The position numbers and the translations under genes were made by a program. Shown in pieces: positions 53,389 to 64,000 of a stretch of DNA of 64,000 bases. Positions within the stretch are counted from its first letter, which is position 1, and the number at the start of each line of letters is the position of its first letter. The DNA comes from Bostrychus sinensis. Lineage: Eukaryota; Chordata; Actinopteri; Gobiiformes; Eleotridae. The stretch lies in assembly GCA_020698575.1 (NCBI GenBank), contig CM036251.1:31995288-32059287 (forward strand), given 5' to 3'. The notes under the pieces are model-generated. The model ran no database searches and was not told the DNA's origin. It saw only the letters and a list, made by a program, of their open reading frames with translations.

Positions 53389-54977
53389 TTTCTTTCACTA
53401 AGGCTTCTGTGACCCACTCTTGGGACCCAACCCACCAGTTTAGAGCATACCCTTTGGAACCAAATAACAAAAAGTTACGTAGTGTTGCTTGAAGTATCCA
53501 TTTCTGTCAAATACTTCAGACTGTTGCAATGAGAAGTGGATCTACTTTTTATCATCCGCACCTTGTCAACCCTTGTATGCTTCCTGTATTCGTCCCTTGG
53601 TCCAAGATTATATTTCACCCAACAATGACTATTCAGATACATATCTGGTTCTTCTGTCTGTCCTGGCTGTGCTGTAAAAAAATAGTTCTGTGTCGTCCAA
53701 TCTTGCAACACCAGCCTATTTCACTGCCTTTGACAAAAATCCTGTCTCTACGCTCCAGACTTATATTGAAAAATCTATTTTGGGGGGCCAACACTAGTGC
53801 AGAACATATTGTACATTTATGCCATCTTACAAAACGTGACCCACTCAGAGATACCACAAGTGTATTTAGGCGTATCACAGGGCTCACGCAACTCAATGTA
53901 AATTTCAGATAAAACACCTAGATGTCAACGAATCTAGCAAATAAAAGAGGGATAATAATGAAGAAATGTGATTGGTTGATTTATTTCTGTGCCATTTTTT
54001 TTTTTTTTTTTTTTGTAAGTAAATTCCTGTACGTTTTAAGGTAATTCTATGCAACATATGTGTTTGAATGCATTTTGTTTTTGTTTTTTTTCAACGGTTG
54101 TATATGTCGTGTAAAGATTTTTTAATTTATACATCTTTTAAAAGAGATTTTTTAAGAGATTTTAGTCAATGTCGGTGTTAACACGTGTTAGCATCCACTT
54201 GGAGCTTGTGCACTTTACCAATAGTTTATTTTCTTGTCTCATGTCATGATATGAAATGTTGTGTGGATTGCAAATAAGTGTCGGCAAAAAAATTAAAGTT
54301 GTGGCAAAAAAATATATATATAACCATGCAGAGATGTTCACAAATGCACAAGCTGGTTGGAATTGTGTACAGTAGAGTAAATAAATATCCCATAATTCCT
54401 GGTGTGTCCATTACTTCAGAGAAAAATTTAGGATCAACCATTGCTTGTAATCGTGCACCATTTTGTTTTCCGAGGGGCGTGAATGTGACTAAGTGTACAT
54501 AAAGTGTTTATTTTCTACAAAGATTGAATGTTTATATTTGTCCAAGCATGTGCGTGTATAAAAAAAAAAAAAAAGAAGAAAACCATCAATGTAAATGTAC
54601 ACCGATGCCTGTCTCTAGTTGTAAATGGGGAGTGTGTAATAAATGTCCACCAATGACTTATCTGTGACCGAAAACCATGATTGAAAAATATCCACCCGAC
54701 TCCAGTAGTTGTCTGAGACTTTTGGATGTTGCATGTTCCGTTGATGGTCCGTCCGTATATTTTGCCTACAGATTCTGTTTCCAAAAAGAGAAGATGAAGA
54801 TGTATAGGTTTATCTGTATGCTGATTGTAAAGAAATAATGCTTGTAAAACTGTCTTGTTTTTCACACAGTATCAAAGCGACATGTTATGGTTTATCGTGG
54901 TTGTACACAGGATGTGTTGAGATATTATGCAAATTGTGCTGTAAAAAATTTCAGCTGTTTCCCCCCTGAGTCTAAAG

Positions 54978-54983
54978 AATAAA
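54978..54983 (+). terminator. pclo: Candidate polyadenylation signal of pclo
   Basis: AATAAA followed about 25-35 bases later by a GT-rich stretch (gtcagtgtggagcgc). It lies where unique sequence gives way to dispersed repeats, which favours it as the distal signal. Confidence 0.5.
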
Positions 54984-55418
54984 TATTAAGAGAATATATT
55001 GAAGTCAGTGTGGAGCGCAGATTCTTGTACATTTACAAATTGTGCCTGGTACTAGAAAACAAGAGCAGATTGTTGTCGCCTCACAGCAAGGAGGTCCCAG
55101 GTTCGATTCCCATACCGGGCAGGTGGGGTCTTTCTGTGTGGGGTTTGCATGTTCTCCCCTTGTCTCTGTGGGTTTTCTCCAGGTGTTCCAGTTTCCTGGC
55201 CTGCTAGGGAAACTCTTTTCTTATTCTATGCAAAGAAGTTAATCTGTTACCCCTTCAGTAACGTTTCATTTCTGTGGCGGAACAATCACAGGCAGAGTAA
55301 ACAATCAGATAAACAACTGTGATAGGCCATTTACAAATCAGACGGAAAAAACGCTTCACTCCAAGAAAGGAACTCACCAAGCTACAGTTTCCCCCATCAG
55401 CCTAAAACATGCACAATA

Positions 55419-56147
55419 CCAAGGGGTACTTTTACTTCACTACATTTTAGAGCAAATAACTTTTTACTCCATTACATTCCACTACAAGTATTTTGAGATT
55501 TGGTTGAAAATCATGTGTTTTTGTCATGGCCTCATTGCAGACTGACAGTACTTAAATATAACAGATGCATTAAAGTATTACTCCTTTAGAAACATGAGAA
55601 TAATAAAGACAGAAGACCTCAGCGACAGATTCTACTGCAAAAGTTTGTTCATTTTATCAGTAATCAGCAAAATGCCTCACATTTATTATGCCTCACATAC
55701 CTTTACTTTTTTACTTCCAAATACATTTGAAAGTGAGTATTATTTTAATTTTACTTAAAGGTACTATAAGCAGCATGCGCCCGTACTGGTTTGCAGTCTA
55801 AATCAAAACAATAGTCACTTTTCTGATTGGATGATCGGTAATGCAGTTTTAAAACCAAAACAAAAAAAGTAAACAAAAACAACTTTGGCATTATGTAAAA
55901 CATATATTAAATAGTGAATAAATCAGCTGTACCATTGTTATCAGTAAAACCAATATTTGATTTAAACATGTTTAACTCATTTCTTAACACAGATGTGAGT
56001 CATTTTTATGAAATGTAAAAATATACTACTCATAGCATCTTTAAGTAGAAATTTTAAGGTAATACTTTTACTTTTACTTAAGTAAATGTTGGCTCCTTTA
56101 TCTGAACCTTTACTTAAGTAAAGCAGTTGAGTGCTTCTTCCATCACT
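55419..56147. mobile_element. hAT-like element inserted in the SINE-like repeat
   Basis: Right end reverse-complements to cagtgatggaagaagcactc, matching the family of 16520-16997. Flanks gcacaata (55411) and gcacaacc (56148) agree at 6 of 8. The left terminus has lost its CAG. It itself contains the MITE 55755-56044. Confidence 0.7.
55755..56044 (+). mobile_element. TTAA-flanked MITE, family A, copy 4 (innermost of nest)
   Basis: TTAAAGGTACTATAAGCAGC at left and catagcatctttaa at right, with TTAA on both sides interrupting 'tttact..gtagaaattt' of the hAT-like element. Same orientation as 31713-31993. Confidence 0.75.
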
Positions 56148-57070
56148 GCACAACCAGCTCTAGGTACTCAAATCCTGGAAAAGGGTCCCCAGGCGCTGCA
56201 CAACGGTCGCTCACTGCCCCAGCAGCAATGATGGATGGGTCAAATCCAGAGACAATAAAGTATATCTTACCAATGTATCCTGCAGAAAAATTGTTCACCA
56301 ATTCATTGTACCTCACAATGGTTTACCAACATATATGTTTACCCAATATAAATGCTGCATCACAAAAGAATCACAATCATCTTTTTTGGCAAATAAAGAG
56401 ATTTTTACATCAGATATATAATACTTCATATATTGAGTATAGACAAATATACAGTACAATATATATCTCCTCTTAAAATCATCAGTAGCTCAGTAATCAT
56501 GAGATGTGTGATGAGGCGTCTCAATATCATTAATCATCAGTGATACAATGTAAAGGATCAAAGGTTCCAAATTAATATAAAACGATAAAAAAATTTATAT
56601 TTAGAAAATGTACTAAATTCCACTAGGTCAATTTGAATTTAAAATCCAGGGGGAAAAAAAACTTAGATAATATGATAATAATCCTAGTTTACCTACAACG
56701 TGCAATGAGAGAAGACAGCCACAAGGCGGCAGTGTGACCTAAAGGATTAATTGAAAGCGGTCCTGTATGAGAGTAGTAGTGTGGTACAAAGACAATTGAG
56801 ATGACAAACACTGACTGTGGCCCACAGATTTCTCATTGTATTTAATAATTTGCACACAAAAAAAAAGTGACTGCATGCATGTAATTTGTTAACAATGCAT
56901 TAATTTTCTGTTTATCGCAATTAGGGGGAGAGATATATGCCTGTACATCAGCAAATACGTACAACAAATGTTATATTTATTCTTGGAGATTGTTGTCTGG
57001 GTACAGGTGTATAGCTAAAGCCATCCCACTACCACAGTAATTCCCTAAAAGTAAGATATCATACTAACTA

Positions 57071-57345
57071 TATACAGTTGCAATCATAAATATGAAACCC
57101 CTCCAAAATTTTAAGGATTTATCAACTAAAGATGACTTATCTTTTTATTGTATTTATTTTTTTAGAAGACAAGACCGTCCTGTGATTCCTGGAGTGTCCT
57201 TCACAGTCTCCAGATTTAAATCCCATCTTTGGAAGGATTTTAAAAAAAGAGGTTGCAGCACAGAGGTCATCAAACATCACTGAACTAGAGGCTTTTGCAG
57301 GTGAAGAATCAAGAGTTGGAAGAAGCTTGTTAGTAATTACTCAAA
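57071..57345 (+). pseudogene. Tc1-like transposase remnant
   Basis: After 'tatacagttgcaatcataaa', the piece 'gaccgtcctgtgattcctgg', 'cagtctccagatttaaatcc' and 'tggaaggattttaaaaaaag' is the region around the last catalytic residue of Tc1 transposases, frame-broken by stops. The left half and right end are missing. Confidence 0.6.
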
Positions 57346-57362
57346 ACATTTATTATAAGTCA

Positions 57363-57794
57363 TTAAAGTAAAAAAAAAAGTCCTATATTATGCTTTTTTC
57401 AGGCTTTTTAAGTAATTTTGACAGCTTAGCATTACTATTTTCCATTTTATAAGTTGAAATATTGGATATGTATGGGAAACTAGGTGGCTATTTAGCATGG
57501 CTATAAGCAACATGATGCTAGTAGATAGATAAATGATCTGACGGCAATTTAAGCACTAAAATGATCAGAATGAGTCCGGTGATGGTGTATGGGCTTTAGA
57601 AATATGCAGAAACACTTCCGGGTTTCGCATGTCTATGTAGAGTGGTGAGACCAAGCGTTTTCTGCTCTTGAGAAGGGGATGGCCCCAGCATACAGGATTA
57701 CTCAAACAAAACACTACTTCAGGTATGTTTTTGAGGTGGAAACAACAATATAACTTGGTTAAAAGCTCCAAAAAACATAATAACAATCCTTTAA
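57363..57794 (+). mobile_element. TTAA-flanked MITE, family B, copy 3
   Basis: TTAAAG then 'gtcctatattatgcttt' at left and 'aacaatcctttaa' at right. Internal 'agcaacatgatgcta', 'aatttaagcactaaaatgat' and 'cacttccgggtttcg' are shared with 37197-37943. Confidence 0.7.
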
Positions 57795-59389
57795 GGTAAA
57801 AAAAAAAAAAAAAGATACTGAGATTTGCTTTAAATAAACAGATTATTGAGACGGGCAGTTGGGTACCACCTGTCCACCCACATGGCCATGGCTCTGTCTG
57901 CCTGCCTCAGTAAAGGCTGTTGCATTTGAAAAGAGTGCTGTGTAAAAGCTACTGTCTTTTACTAAAGCTATTGTACAACATACAACCCTGCGCATCACTC
58001 TAACCTAATGCAGAGTCATTTTATGCATTCACAGTGTGCCCTTGTGTCTCAAACGCTACTGAATATGGAATTTCACAGAATCCATTTTTAAACACATCCA
58101 CTAAAACCATTTCTTCCACTTTTGGAGAGTACATGACGTTAAAGAGTGGCTGGGCTTGCATCAGTCTGACACCTCGACTCGTGCAGAATGCATGAGTGAG
58201 ATGTTCCAGTCCCAGGAGACTCTGTATGGACACGTCTGCAACACCACATTATGTTCCCTTCTCTCTACCCCACCTTCACTTCTCACCACTCACTCACTTA
58301 GCTCCTTCTACTGAGGCTGCTGCTGGAGCCCCCCTCGTTTTTTTTTTTTTGTGAGGAAATAGGTGTGAGGTTCTGAGGCGGGGGTGTGACCAGAGGGAGC
58401 CAGAGCAAAGTGAGTATAATGATATATGTTGAACTTCAAGTCCTAGTTATTTAGATTGCAGTTTTGTTGTTTTACTGTTTTAGTCCTGCTCTGTTTATGG
58501 CTTAAAAGAAAAAGAAAAAGAAAAAAAATCTACAATTTTCTCAGTATAGGCCTCTGCATGAAATAGAAATAGTCTTTTCTTGGTCTTAGTATTGGCCTAT
58601 ATGATGATTTTAGTGATGAACAGTAAAAATTAAATTTTTAAAGTTTTCCTTAAAAAAAGTAAACTCTAACATTACAAAAATCATGTTTGTTTCTTTAACT
58701 ACAAAGTGATTAAAAATGGGAGTAACATCTGCAGTAATCACATGGCCTTTCATATTCTATGGGAAAATTACAAGAATTTTATGCATAGGCTTACAATTGA
58801 AAATGACTTCAAAACGAAAACTTCAAAATGAAATGCTGATATTACAGAATGCACATTTTTATGCTGTAATGGCAGTAAAATAATAAATGAGGTTTTAATG
58901 CAAGTCAATGGGACATTTGTATCCACTAAGGTCACAAGTGTGAGTATGAATTTCAATCTGATGCTACACAAAAACTATTAAAGCACCAAAAGCCAATATT
59001 TTGGATAATTTTCATCCTGCCCAGGACACTTTTTTTTTTTTAAATTGCCTTAATCCTCCCAATGTTTGTTTTATTGGGAAAAAACTTGTTTGTGTTTCAT
59101 TAATGAACAACTGTGACTTGAGGTTTACAAATTGGCATTTTAAGGGTTAAAATCCTCAAAACTATTGAATGTTTGATAGTTTTAAGCAGGACTGAAGTTA
59201 TTTAAGAGACCTATGCAAGAAAAAAAAAAGAAAAAATATCAATCCGTTCAATTTTTGTAGCAGTTTTTGGAATTGGGCATTTTTATCCTTAAGGGCACAA
59301 GTGCAGAGTGAATGGGTTTCACAGTGTTCTAATGCTCTGTTAGAAAAAAATAAAAAATGAGTTCTAAACTTTGTCAAGAGAGAGCCTTG

Positions 59390-59950
59390 ATTACAGAAAA
59401 TTGTGCCATTATTTATCTTTATTTATACAGAGAGAGCCCAATGAGAGCATTGGACTCTTTTTTTTTTCCATGAGCGCCCTGTCTTTACACAAAAATATAA
59501 TACAAATAAGTAACAATTTTATATATAACACATACAATAGGAATAGTCCAACAATTAATTTTTAAATGAAGTACATTCATGTTTGTGTTCATCAGCCACC
59601 AGAGCTTTAAAGTGCAAGAGAGGCACCAATGTCCAGTCTAAGATGTCTTTGAATGTTATTCCATTTGTGTGGAGCATAAAAACAAAAGGCCTTCTCTAGT
59701 TCTGTGCCGATGTGTTCAGATTTCAGAACTAAAAAGTAGAAGATATACTCCAGAAGCCTCCCAACAAGTCCTCTGTAGATAAACAGAACACAGTGTTGCT
59801 CTCTCCTGGCTGATAAAGACGTCCATCCAACTTTGTCATAAAAAACACAATGATGAGTTCTGTAGTTGTCACCAGTTATAAAACAGGCTATCATCAGTTG
59901 TGAAATTAGCACTGACACAGTCAAAATGAGGCCAGTCAAAGAGGACAAAA
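59390..59950 (-). pseudogene. LINE (L2/CR1-like) ORF2 C-terminal fragment and 3' end
   Basis: On the minus strand 59930 to 59610 reads VGWTSLSARREQHCVLFIYR, GLVGRLLEYIF and FCFYAPHKWNNIQRHLRLDI: the C-terminal tail common in fish non-LTR retrotransposon ORF2. Downstream on the minus strand, 'ctctctgtataaataaagat' (complement of about 59412-59432) resembles the usual 3' end. Catalytic reverse-transcriptase motifs are absent. Confidence 0.65.
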
Positions 59951-60044
59951 CTGCCTAACGGTTAAACCTGTTTTTGTTGCTCAGCTTAGACCTGGATAAG
60001 AAAAAAATAAATACAAATTAGGCTAATTTTAGTTAATTCAAGTG

Positions 60045-60112
60045 GTACTCGAAAAGCTAAATATTGTCTGAGGTGGTACTTGGTGTGAAAAGTTTGAGAA
60101 CCACTGATAAAG
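60045..60112 (+). mobile_element. hAT-type right-end remnant
   Basis: 'gaggtggtacttggtgtgaa' followed by 'aagtttgagaaccactg', the usual fish hAT terminus. No matching left end was found nearby. Confidence 0.5.
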
Positions 60113-61492
60113 GCAAAGCTTAAGGCCCTAAGTAGAGATGTCTCATTGTAATTAAGATGTTTTGATTTGCAAAAATGTGCAGAAAAGTTAATTAAACAGT
60201 TTCAGAGTCAGTGTGGTGACTAGGGTGAATAAACCCCCGGAACCTCCCCCTGGTGTATCTTGCAAGGCTGTTTTTTGTAGTTGTTTTTTTGTTTTTGTTT
60301 GTTTGTTTTGCCAAGAGACATCAGAAGGAAGTGAAGGATTCTTCTTTCACTCTGTAACAACTCATTTAACCACCACACTGACTCCAGAGCTGCATAGTTA
60401 AGATTAAAAAAAGTTGTTGTTCCCCTTTAAAACACATTGTATGTTGGACTTCAGTCTTTATTGTTATTAGTGCACACAGGAGGATCAGCCTTCTCTATAC
60501 AACAATAAACTAAGTTGTATGGAACTAACCCAAAGGTCCCAGGTTCAAATGTAGTGTATTGAACATTGTATTTAGCAGTTTGTATTTAGCTACACAGCCC
60601 AGTCAGACATTGACTTTTCCAGGATCCACATGAGATGGTGTACTTAATCAACTGGTATTGGCTTGTGTGATCACATGGTTCCCTTAATGTGGGCTGCTTG
60701 GACACTGACTATAATGTATGGTAATTGCCCCTTGCAGCTATATTCCTAATGATATCATTGGATTATAAATTATGTTTTTTTATGGATGCAGTATTTATTT
60801 TTATGTATAAAAAGGTTCTTATCTGTATTTGAAAGCACACATTTTCAATTCATTTACAGTATATGGTCTATTCAACAGTGACACTGAATAAACAGTCCTT
60901 ATGCTTACACTTACTGTGCCTGGAGTCATCTTTCATTATTATGTCTAATGTTGCACAGATAGCACCCTAGAACCTGCCCTTTCAACTTGAGGGATGGGGC
61001 CCAAATGCGGGTTGTGAATATGTTCTTATCCTAGCAGGATGTTTCAGTGTTCTGATATCCAAAGTATTTACATTAGGTCATGATGATAGTATAGTGTATT
61101 ATTTGGATCTTAACAAAATGTTTACAAATTATTTTAGTGGAAGATCAACTCCTATAATGCACTATCTGTTTCTTTTAACGTTGTATTTAAGAAAAACTAA
61201 CTGTTCACGCAATAGAAGCATAATAAAAATCATCTCTGAAAAAAGTGAGACTCTGAGACTTCATCTGAGCTTCAGTTTAAAGTGTTTTTGACAGAGAGAG
61301 AACTTGAGCAGGGATTAAATTTTTGGACCAATCACATGCTCAGAAAAAAGAGGGATGGTCCCATTTGGATCACGGACACTTTCATTGGGAGCAGCCAAAA
61401 GATAAAACCAATAAATGCAATGTTATCTCATGGAGGTCAAACAGACCACGTTGACAATTTCCAGTTGATAAAGCTTAGAAATAACTGAATAA

Positions 61493-62045
61493 AAAACAAT
61501 GAAAGCTATGAAAAGTGACCCAATGGGGTAAAAATGACCCACTGAAACGCTCCCACAATCAATAATAAAACCACCAACATTCCAGTATTACTGCCCATGT
61601 CACATCTGCCTCTTAAACAGCTTTATGTAAAACTGACCTCGCTGACAATTTCAAACGCAAATTACAATTTTCACATTGCTATCTGCTAAAGGTTAGAAAT
61701 AACTGAATGGAAGATAATTGGAGATGTTGCTATATAAAGATGACCCAAATTTTGCACAGTGGGGTAAAAATGACCCTCTGATAGTGACATTTGCTTGGTA
61801 TTCTCAAGAGGATAAAATTGACCCCGCCTGTCAATTTCAGGTGTAAATCATAAAACTTTTTGCCATTATAAATAAGTTCTGAATTTAGCCCAATGGGGTA
61901 AAAATGACCCCATGACAGTGATAGCACCAAAGTATAGCACTGGGCTCTGCAGTAATTTTTAAAAAGATTAAAAATAGTGACAATGCTATAAAAATATTTT
62001 TTTTTTTCCTGAATTTGGCCCAACAGGGTTAAAATGACCCTATGA
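61493..62045 (+). repeat. Tandem repeat with palindromic core gggtaaaaatgaccc
   Basis: The core occurs at 61526, 61762, 61896 and (with one change) 62026, spacing 236, 134 and 130 bp. The following 'tgacagtgatagc' is shared by the last two. A weaker 'gataaaattgaccccgcc' lies at about 61811. Diverged units, no coding capacity. Confidence 0.7.
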
Positions 62046-62099
62046 CAGTGATAGCGCTAAGGAGTAGCAATAGGCGCCACAGTCATCCACTGCCTGGGG

Positions 62100-62700
62100 C
62101 GCTCCAAAATCTACAAAAACACATCTGGGAACAGTAAGAAGCAGGGACCAGAGGCGGGGATGGCAGCGACAAAGAGAGAGGAGTGGGAAAGAGGAGGGAG
62201 AGGAGGAAGAGGAGGGAGGGGAGGGGTATGGGGTGAAAGGACACTGGAGACGGTGTGTGGTTGCCAGGCAACGATTGATAACCAAATCCCCGAGCATCCT
62301 GCGCGTGTGCTGCCGTGCCTTCCCCATCCCTTCCGGGCTCACACCAGCTAGACGGCTTGTTAGTTATCCAATCAAAGGCCAGCGCTGGGCTCACCTTAAA
62401 CGATTAACAAATTATTACACAACACCCAACTGTGACGGAGAACTCCCTCCCTGTTTCACAGCCCCATTAGGATGCACACACAAACGCAATCTCATAAAAC
62501 AGCTATGATGGATGGCACTAAGATCCTCTGCTATGGCGATAGACCTAAGCATTTGGCTCGTAACGTTTTACTGTATGCTGTTAAATCAATATGTATCACT
62601 CTGGCTGTGATTCGAATGTGGGACAGTTTGTCTGCTTGCCCGACACCGCCGACCCCACAGCAGTGTGACTGATGGTAACCAGCATAGATGGGTCATCAAC
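62100..62700. promoter_or_regulatory. GC-rich candidate promoter/enhancer with RFX X-box and CCAAT
   Basis: Less AT-rich than its surroundings and free of recognised repeats. It has a GA-rich tract (62176-62226), a perfect X-box palindrome GTTGCCAGGCAAC at 62260-62272 (RFX factors) and CCAAT at 62368. It may serve the next gene, but no exon is seen. Confidence 0.4.
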
Positions 62701-62994
62701 TGAATTTTTCAATATCTATCCAGCCCGGGAGCCAGTATTGGAAGATTGTGTGGGATTTTTAACAGCCCAGGGTGTATTTGTATTCAGACTGAGTGCACTC
62801 AGTCGGTGTGTGAGAGGACCCTCCCTTCAGACGGTGTTTTGGTCAAAGAGGAAAGAAAAAACTATTTGTTGCTCTCAATATGGAATGAGAAAAACAAACT
62901 GATGCTACACACTGACTTTTTAATTATTAAGGATGTTTTCGGTATTCCGGAAGCAGGAAGCATGGGCAGATCTCTCAGCTGACTCCTAGGGGAC

Positions 62995-63023
62995 AAAAAA
63001 AAAAAAAAAAAAAAAAAAAAAAA
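62995..63023. repeat. Poly-A run
   Basis: About 29 A's followed by 'agcagcagcag'. It may mark a retroposed end, but no body is recognisable upstream. Confidence 0.8.
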
Positions 63024-63300
63024 GCAGCAGCAGTGAAAAAAATCCCCCCAAAATTAGGGGGCAAAAACATATAGAAATAGAAATATGGTTTTCTCCATCT
63101 CTTTCTTCTCTACTGTGTGTTAATAAAGTACTTAGCTAAAATTGCTAAATGATACATTTCTATGCTAATGTATGTATTTATTGCACTGTTAATAACACCA
63201 ATTATTACTTCTTATTTATAAACTCTTTAGTGTTTGTTAACAAGGTGCTGTAAGTTAAGCTGTTTGCATTGCTTTTCAATGACTAAATGAGAATTAGACA

Positions 63301-63362
63301 CAAAAATTGTACTATAATATAATAACAATAATAATAACAACAACAACAACAACAACAACAAC

Positions 63363-63396
<34 letters not shown>

Positions 63397-63690
63397 TTGC
63401 ATTAGTCTTATATAGTGCTTTTCTGGGCACTCAAAGTCACTTAACAATCAGGTGCATTATTCTTTCACTCCTCAGTCAAACTCAGGAGCGGTGAGCTACT
63501 TCTGTAGCCACAGCTGCCCTGGGGCAGACTCACAAAGACATGGCTGCCATTCTGAGCACGGTGAGGCCAGTGTAGGTGAAGTGCCTTTCCCAGGGACACA
63601 ACAACAGTATGCTCTTCTGGCAAGATTTGACCTGGCTACCCTCCAGTTGCAGGGTAAATTCTTAACCCACTGCGCCACTGTCACCCCACT
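63301..63690 (-). mobile_element. V-SINE-like retroposon with AAT/AAC microsatellite tail
   Basis: Reading the minus strand from 63690: head 'ggtgacagtggcgcagtggg', B-box-like 'ggtcaaatctt', body 'ggcagctgtggctacagaag', tail 'agtgcccagaaaagcactat', then a microsatellite at 63320-63396 (AAT and AAC units on the + strand). Most complete copy of the family in the window. Confidence 0.8.
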
Positions 63691-63700
63691 TTCAAGACAT

Positions 63701-64000
63701 TTAAAGGTCATATATTGTGTTTTTTTCAAGTTTTCTGAAATAATTTTGGACAACTTTGCATTAACTTTTTATAACTTAAAATAATGTATATGTATTGAAA
63801 ACCTCTTCTTCGAGAATGCTTGGATTAGGTGTCTGTCGCCCCCTGCTGGCGATGGTGGGGAAAAGTCAGACCTCGCAGATAAATGAGCTGACAGCTTCAT
63901 AGTGAAGGCAATTTATGCACTGAAATGATCAGAATGAGTCCAGTGACGGTGTATGTAGGTGGGGGGTTTCCAAAGTGAGGTTCGCACTTCTTGGTTTCAT
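63701..64000 (+). mobile_element. TTAA-flanked MITE, family B, copy 4 (cut by window end)
   Basis: TTAAAGGTCATATATTGTGT at left; collinear with 37197-37943 including 'ataattttggacaactttgc' and tcgccccctgctggcg (63836). It runs past base 64000. Confidence 0.7.

Larger units (their letters stand above)
52041..53493. mobile_element. Composite repeat bounded by perfect 23-bp inverted ends
   Basis: 52041-52063 and 53471-53493 are exact reverse complements (outer part ttcaagcaacactacg). Inside are a frameshifted LINE ORF remnant (52650-53010), a tRNA-SINE head (53283-53388) and a GTTT run (about 52146-52176). No clear target duplication, so this may be one large DNA element or two short ones bracketing other insertions. 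Confidence 0.6.
51103..54998 (+). other. pclo: pclo 3' untranslated region (predicted extent)
   Basis: AT-rich, no credible frame, with poly-A/T runs (51316-51345, 51538-51562, 51976-51988, 53997-54015). It ends near AATAAA at 54978. It is interrupted by the composite repeat at 52041-53493. The end is inferred only from the signal; earlier AATAAA sites (for example near 53940 and 54379) could be used instead. Near 54180 is a near-palindrome gttaacacgtgttagc with an E-box core. Confidence 0.55.
55070..56273 (+). mobile_element. SINE-like fish repeat split by a nested insertion
   Basis: Left part 55070-55418 has a B box (ggttcgattcc at 55100), 'tctttctgtgtggggtttgc' and 'gcctaaaacatgcacaat'. 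Right part 56148-56273 has 'aaaagggtccccaggcgctg' and 'gcaatgatggatgggtcaaa' ending 'ataaagtatatc'. The uninterrupted order is preserved at 18650-18935. Confidence 0.75.
55000..64000. other. Intergenic flank downstream of pclo
   Basis: No protein-coding gene found on either strand. Contains the nested repeat (55070-56273), a Tc1 remnant (57071-57345), family B MITEs (57363-57794, 63701-64000), a LINE fragment (59390-59950), an hAT right end (about 60045-60112), a short tandem repeat (61493-62045), a GC-rich candidate regulatory region (62100-62700), a poly-A run (62995-63023) and a V-SINE (63301-63690). About 56280-57060, 57800-59380 and 60120-61490 hold nothing I can name. Confidence 0.7.

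Noticed and set aside
58021..58233. Minus-strand frame of 70 codons
   Set aside because: No recognisable similarity, no splice or promoter context; likely chance.
62040..62394. Minus-strand Ser/Pro/Leu-rich frames
   Set aside because: They are translations of the GA-rich tract and GC-rich block; low complexity only.
62507..62672. Short + strand frame starting MMDGTKILCYGD as a first exon of the next gene (cacna2d1 candidate)
   Set aside because: No signal peptide or alpha2delta similarity, no convincing donor, and ordinary length for a chance frame.

Overview
The window is nuclear DNA of a vertebrate, almost certainly a teleost fish. It carries one recognisable protein-coding gene, on the + strand: the 3' four-fifths of pclo (Piccolo/Aczonin), the giant scaffold of the presynaptic active zone. 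Reasons for a teleost: several introns are only 80-98 bp, and the introns are filled with fish-type repeats (tRNA-derived SINEs, Tc1-like and hAT-like transposons, TTAA-flanked MITEs). I cannot tell whether this is the pcloa or pclob paralogue, nor name the species.

Reading the splice sites by eye gives 24 exons (1529 to 51102). They join into one uninterrupted frame of 12,852 nt: 4,283 residues plus stop, with every junction phase-compatible. The frame enters at the last Cys pair of the second Piccolo zinc finger, so the start and first finger lie upstream of base 1. In order it encodes: a Pro/Ala/Lys-rich linker; a single 6.2-kb exon of disordered Pro/Thr/Val-rich sequence; a Gln/Glu-rich coiled coil with QT (LC8-type) motifs; the ELKS/CAST-binding type coiled coil; a conserved Ser/Arg-rich region; a PDZ domain split over three exons; a C2A domain with a full set of Ca2+-binding Asp residues; a 27-nt microexon inside C2A; a linker; and a C2B domain lacking loop-3 acidic ligands. 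The coding sequence stops at 51102 and a 3' UTR of about 3.9 kb probably ends near 55000.

No second gene is convincing. Introns and the 9-kb downstream flank hold a layered repeat landscape: TTAA-flanked MITEs of two families, hAT-like elements with degenerate 8-bp duplications, a dead full-length Tc1-like element, a foldback element, a mariner-type element, LINE ORF remnants, V-SINE-like copies, a palindromic minisatellite at 42.4-43.1 kb, and a three-deep nest of insertions at 55.07-56.27 kb. Several copies carry a sequence matching the CTCF core.

The GC-rich stretch at 62.1-62.7 kb with a perfect RFX X-box and a CCAAT box may be a promoter or enhancer. In mammals the neighbour at this end of PCLO is CACNA2D1, so this could belong to its fish orthologue, but I found no coding exon for it. 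I see no wholly new system here. The most informative items are the conserved 27-nt C2A microexon, a GC-AG intron before C2B, a run of five RRxS motifs in the giant exon, and the nested or CTCF-bearing transposons.
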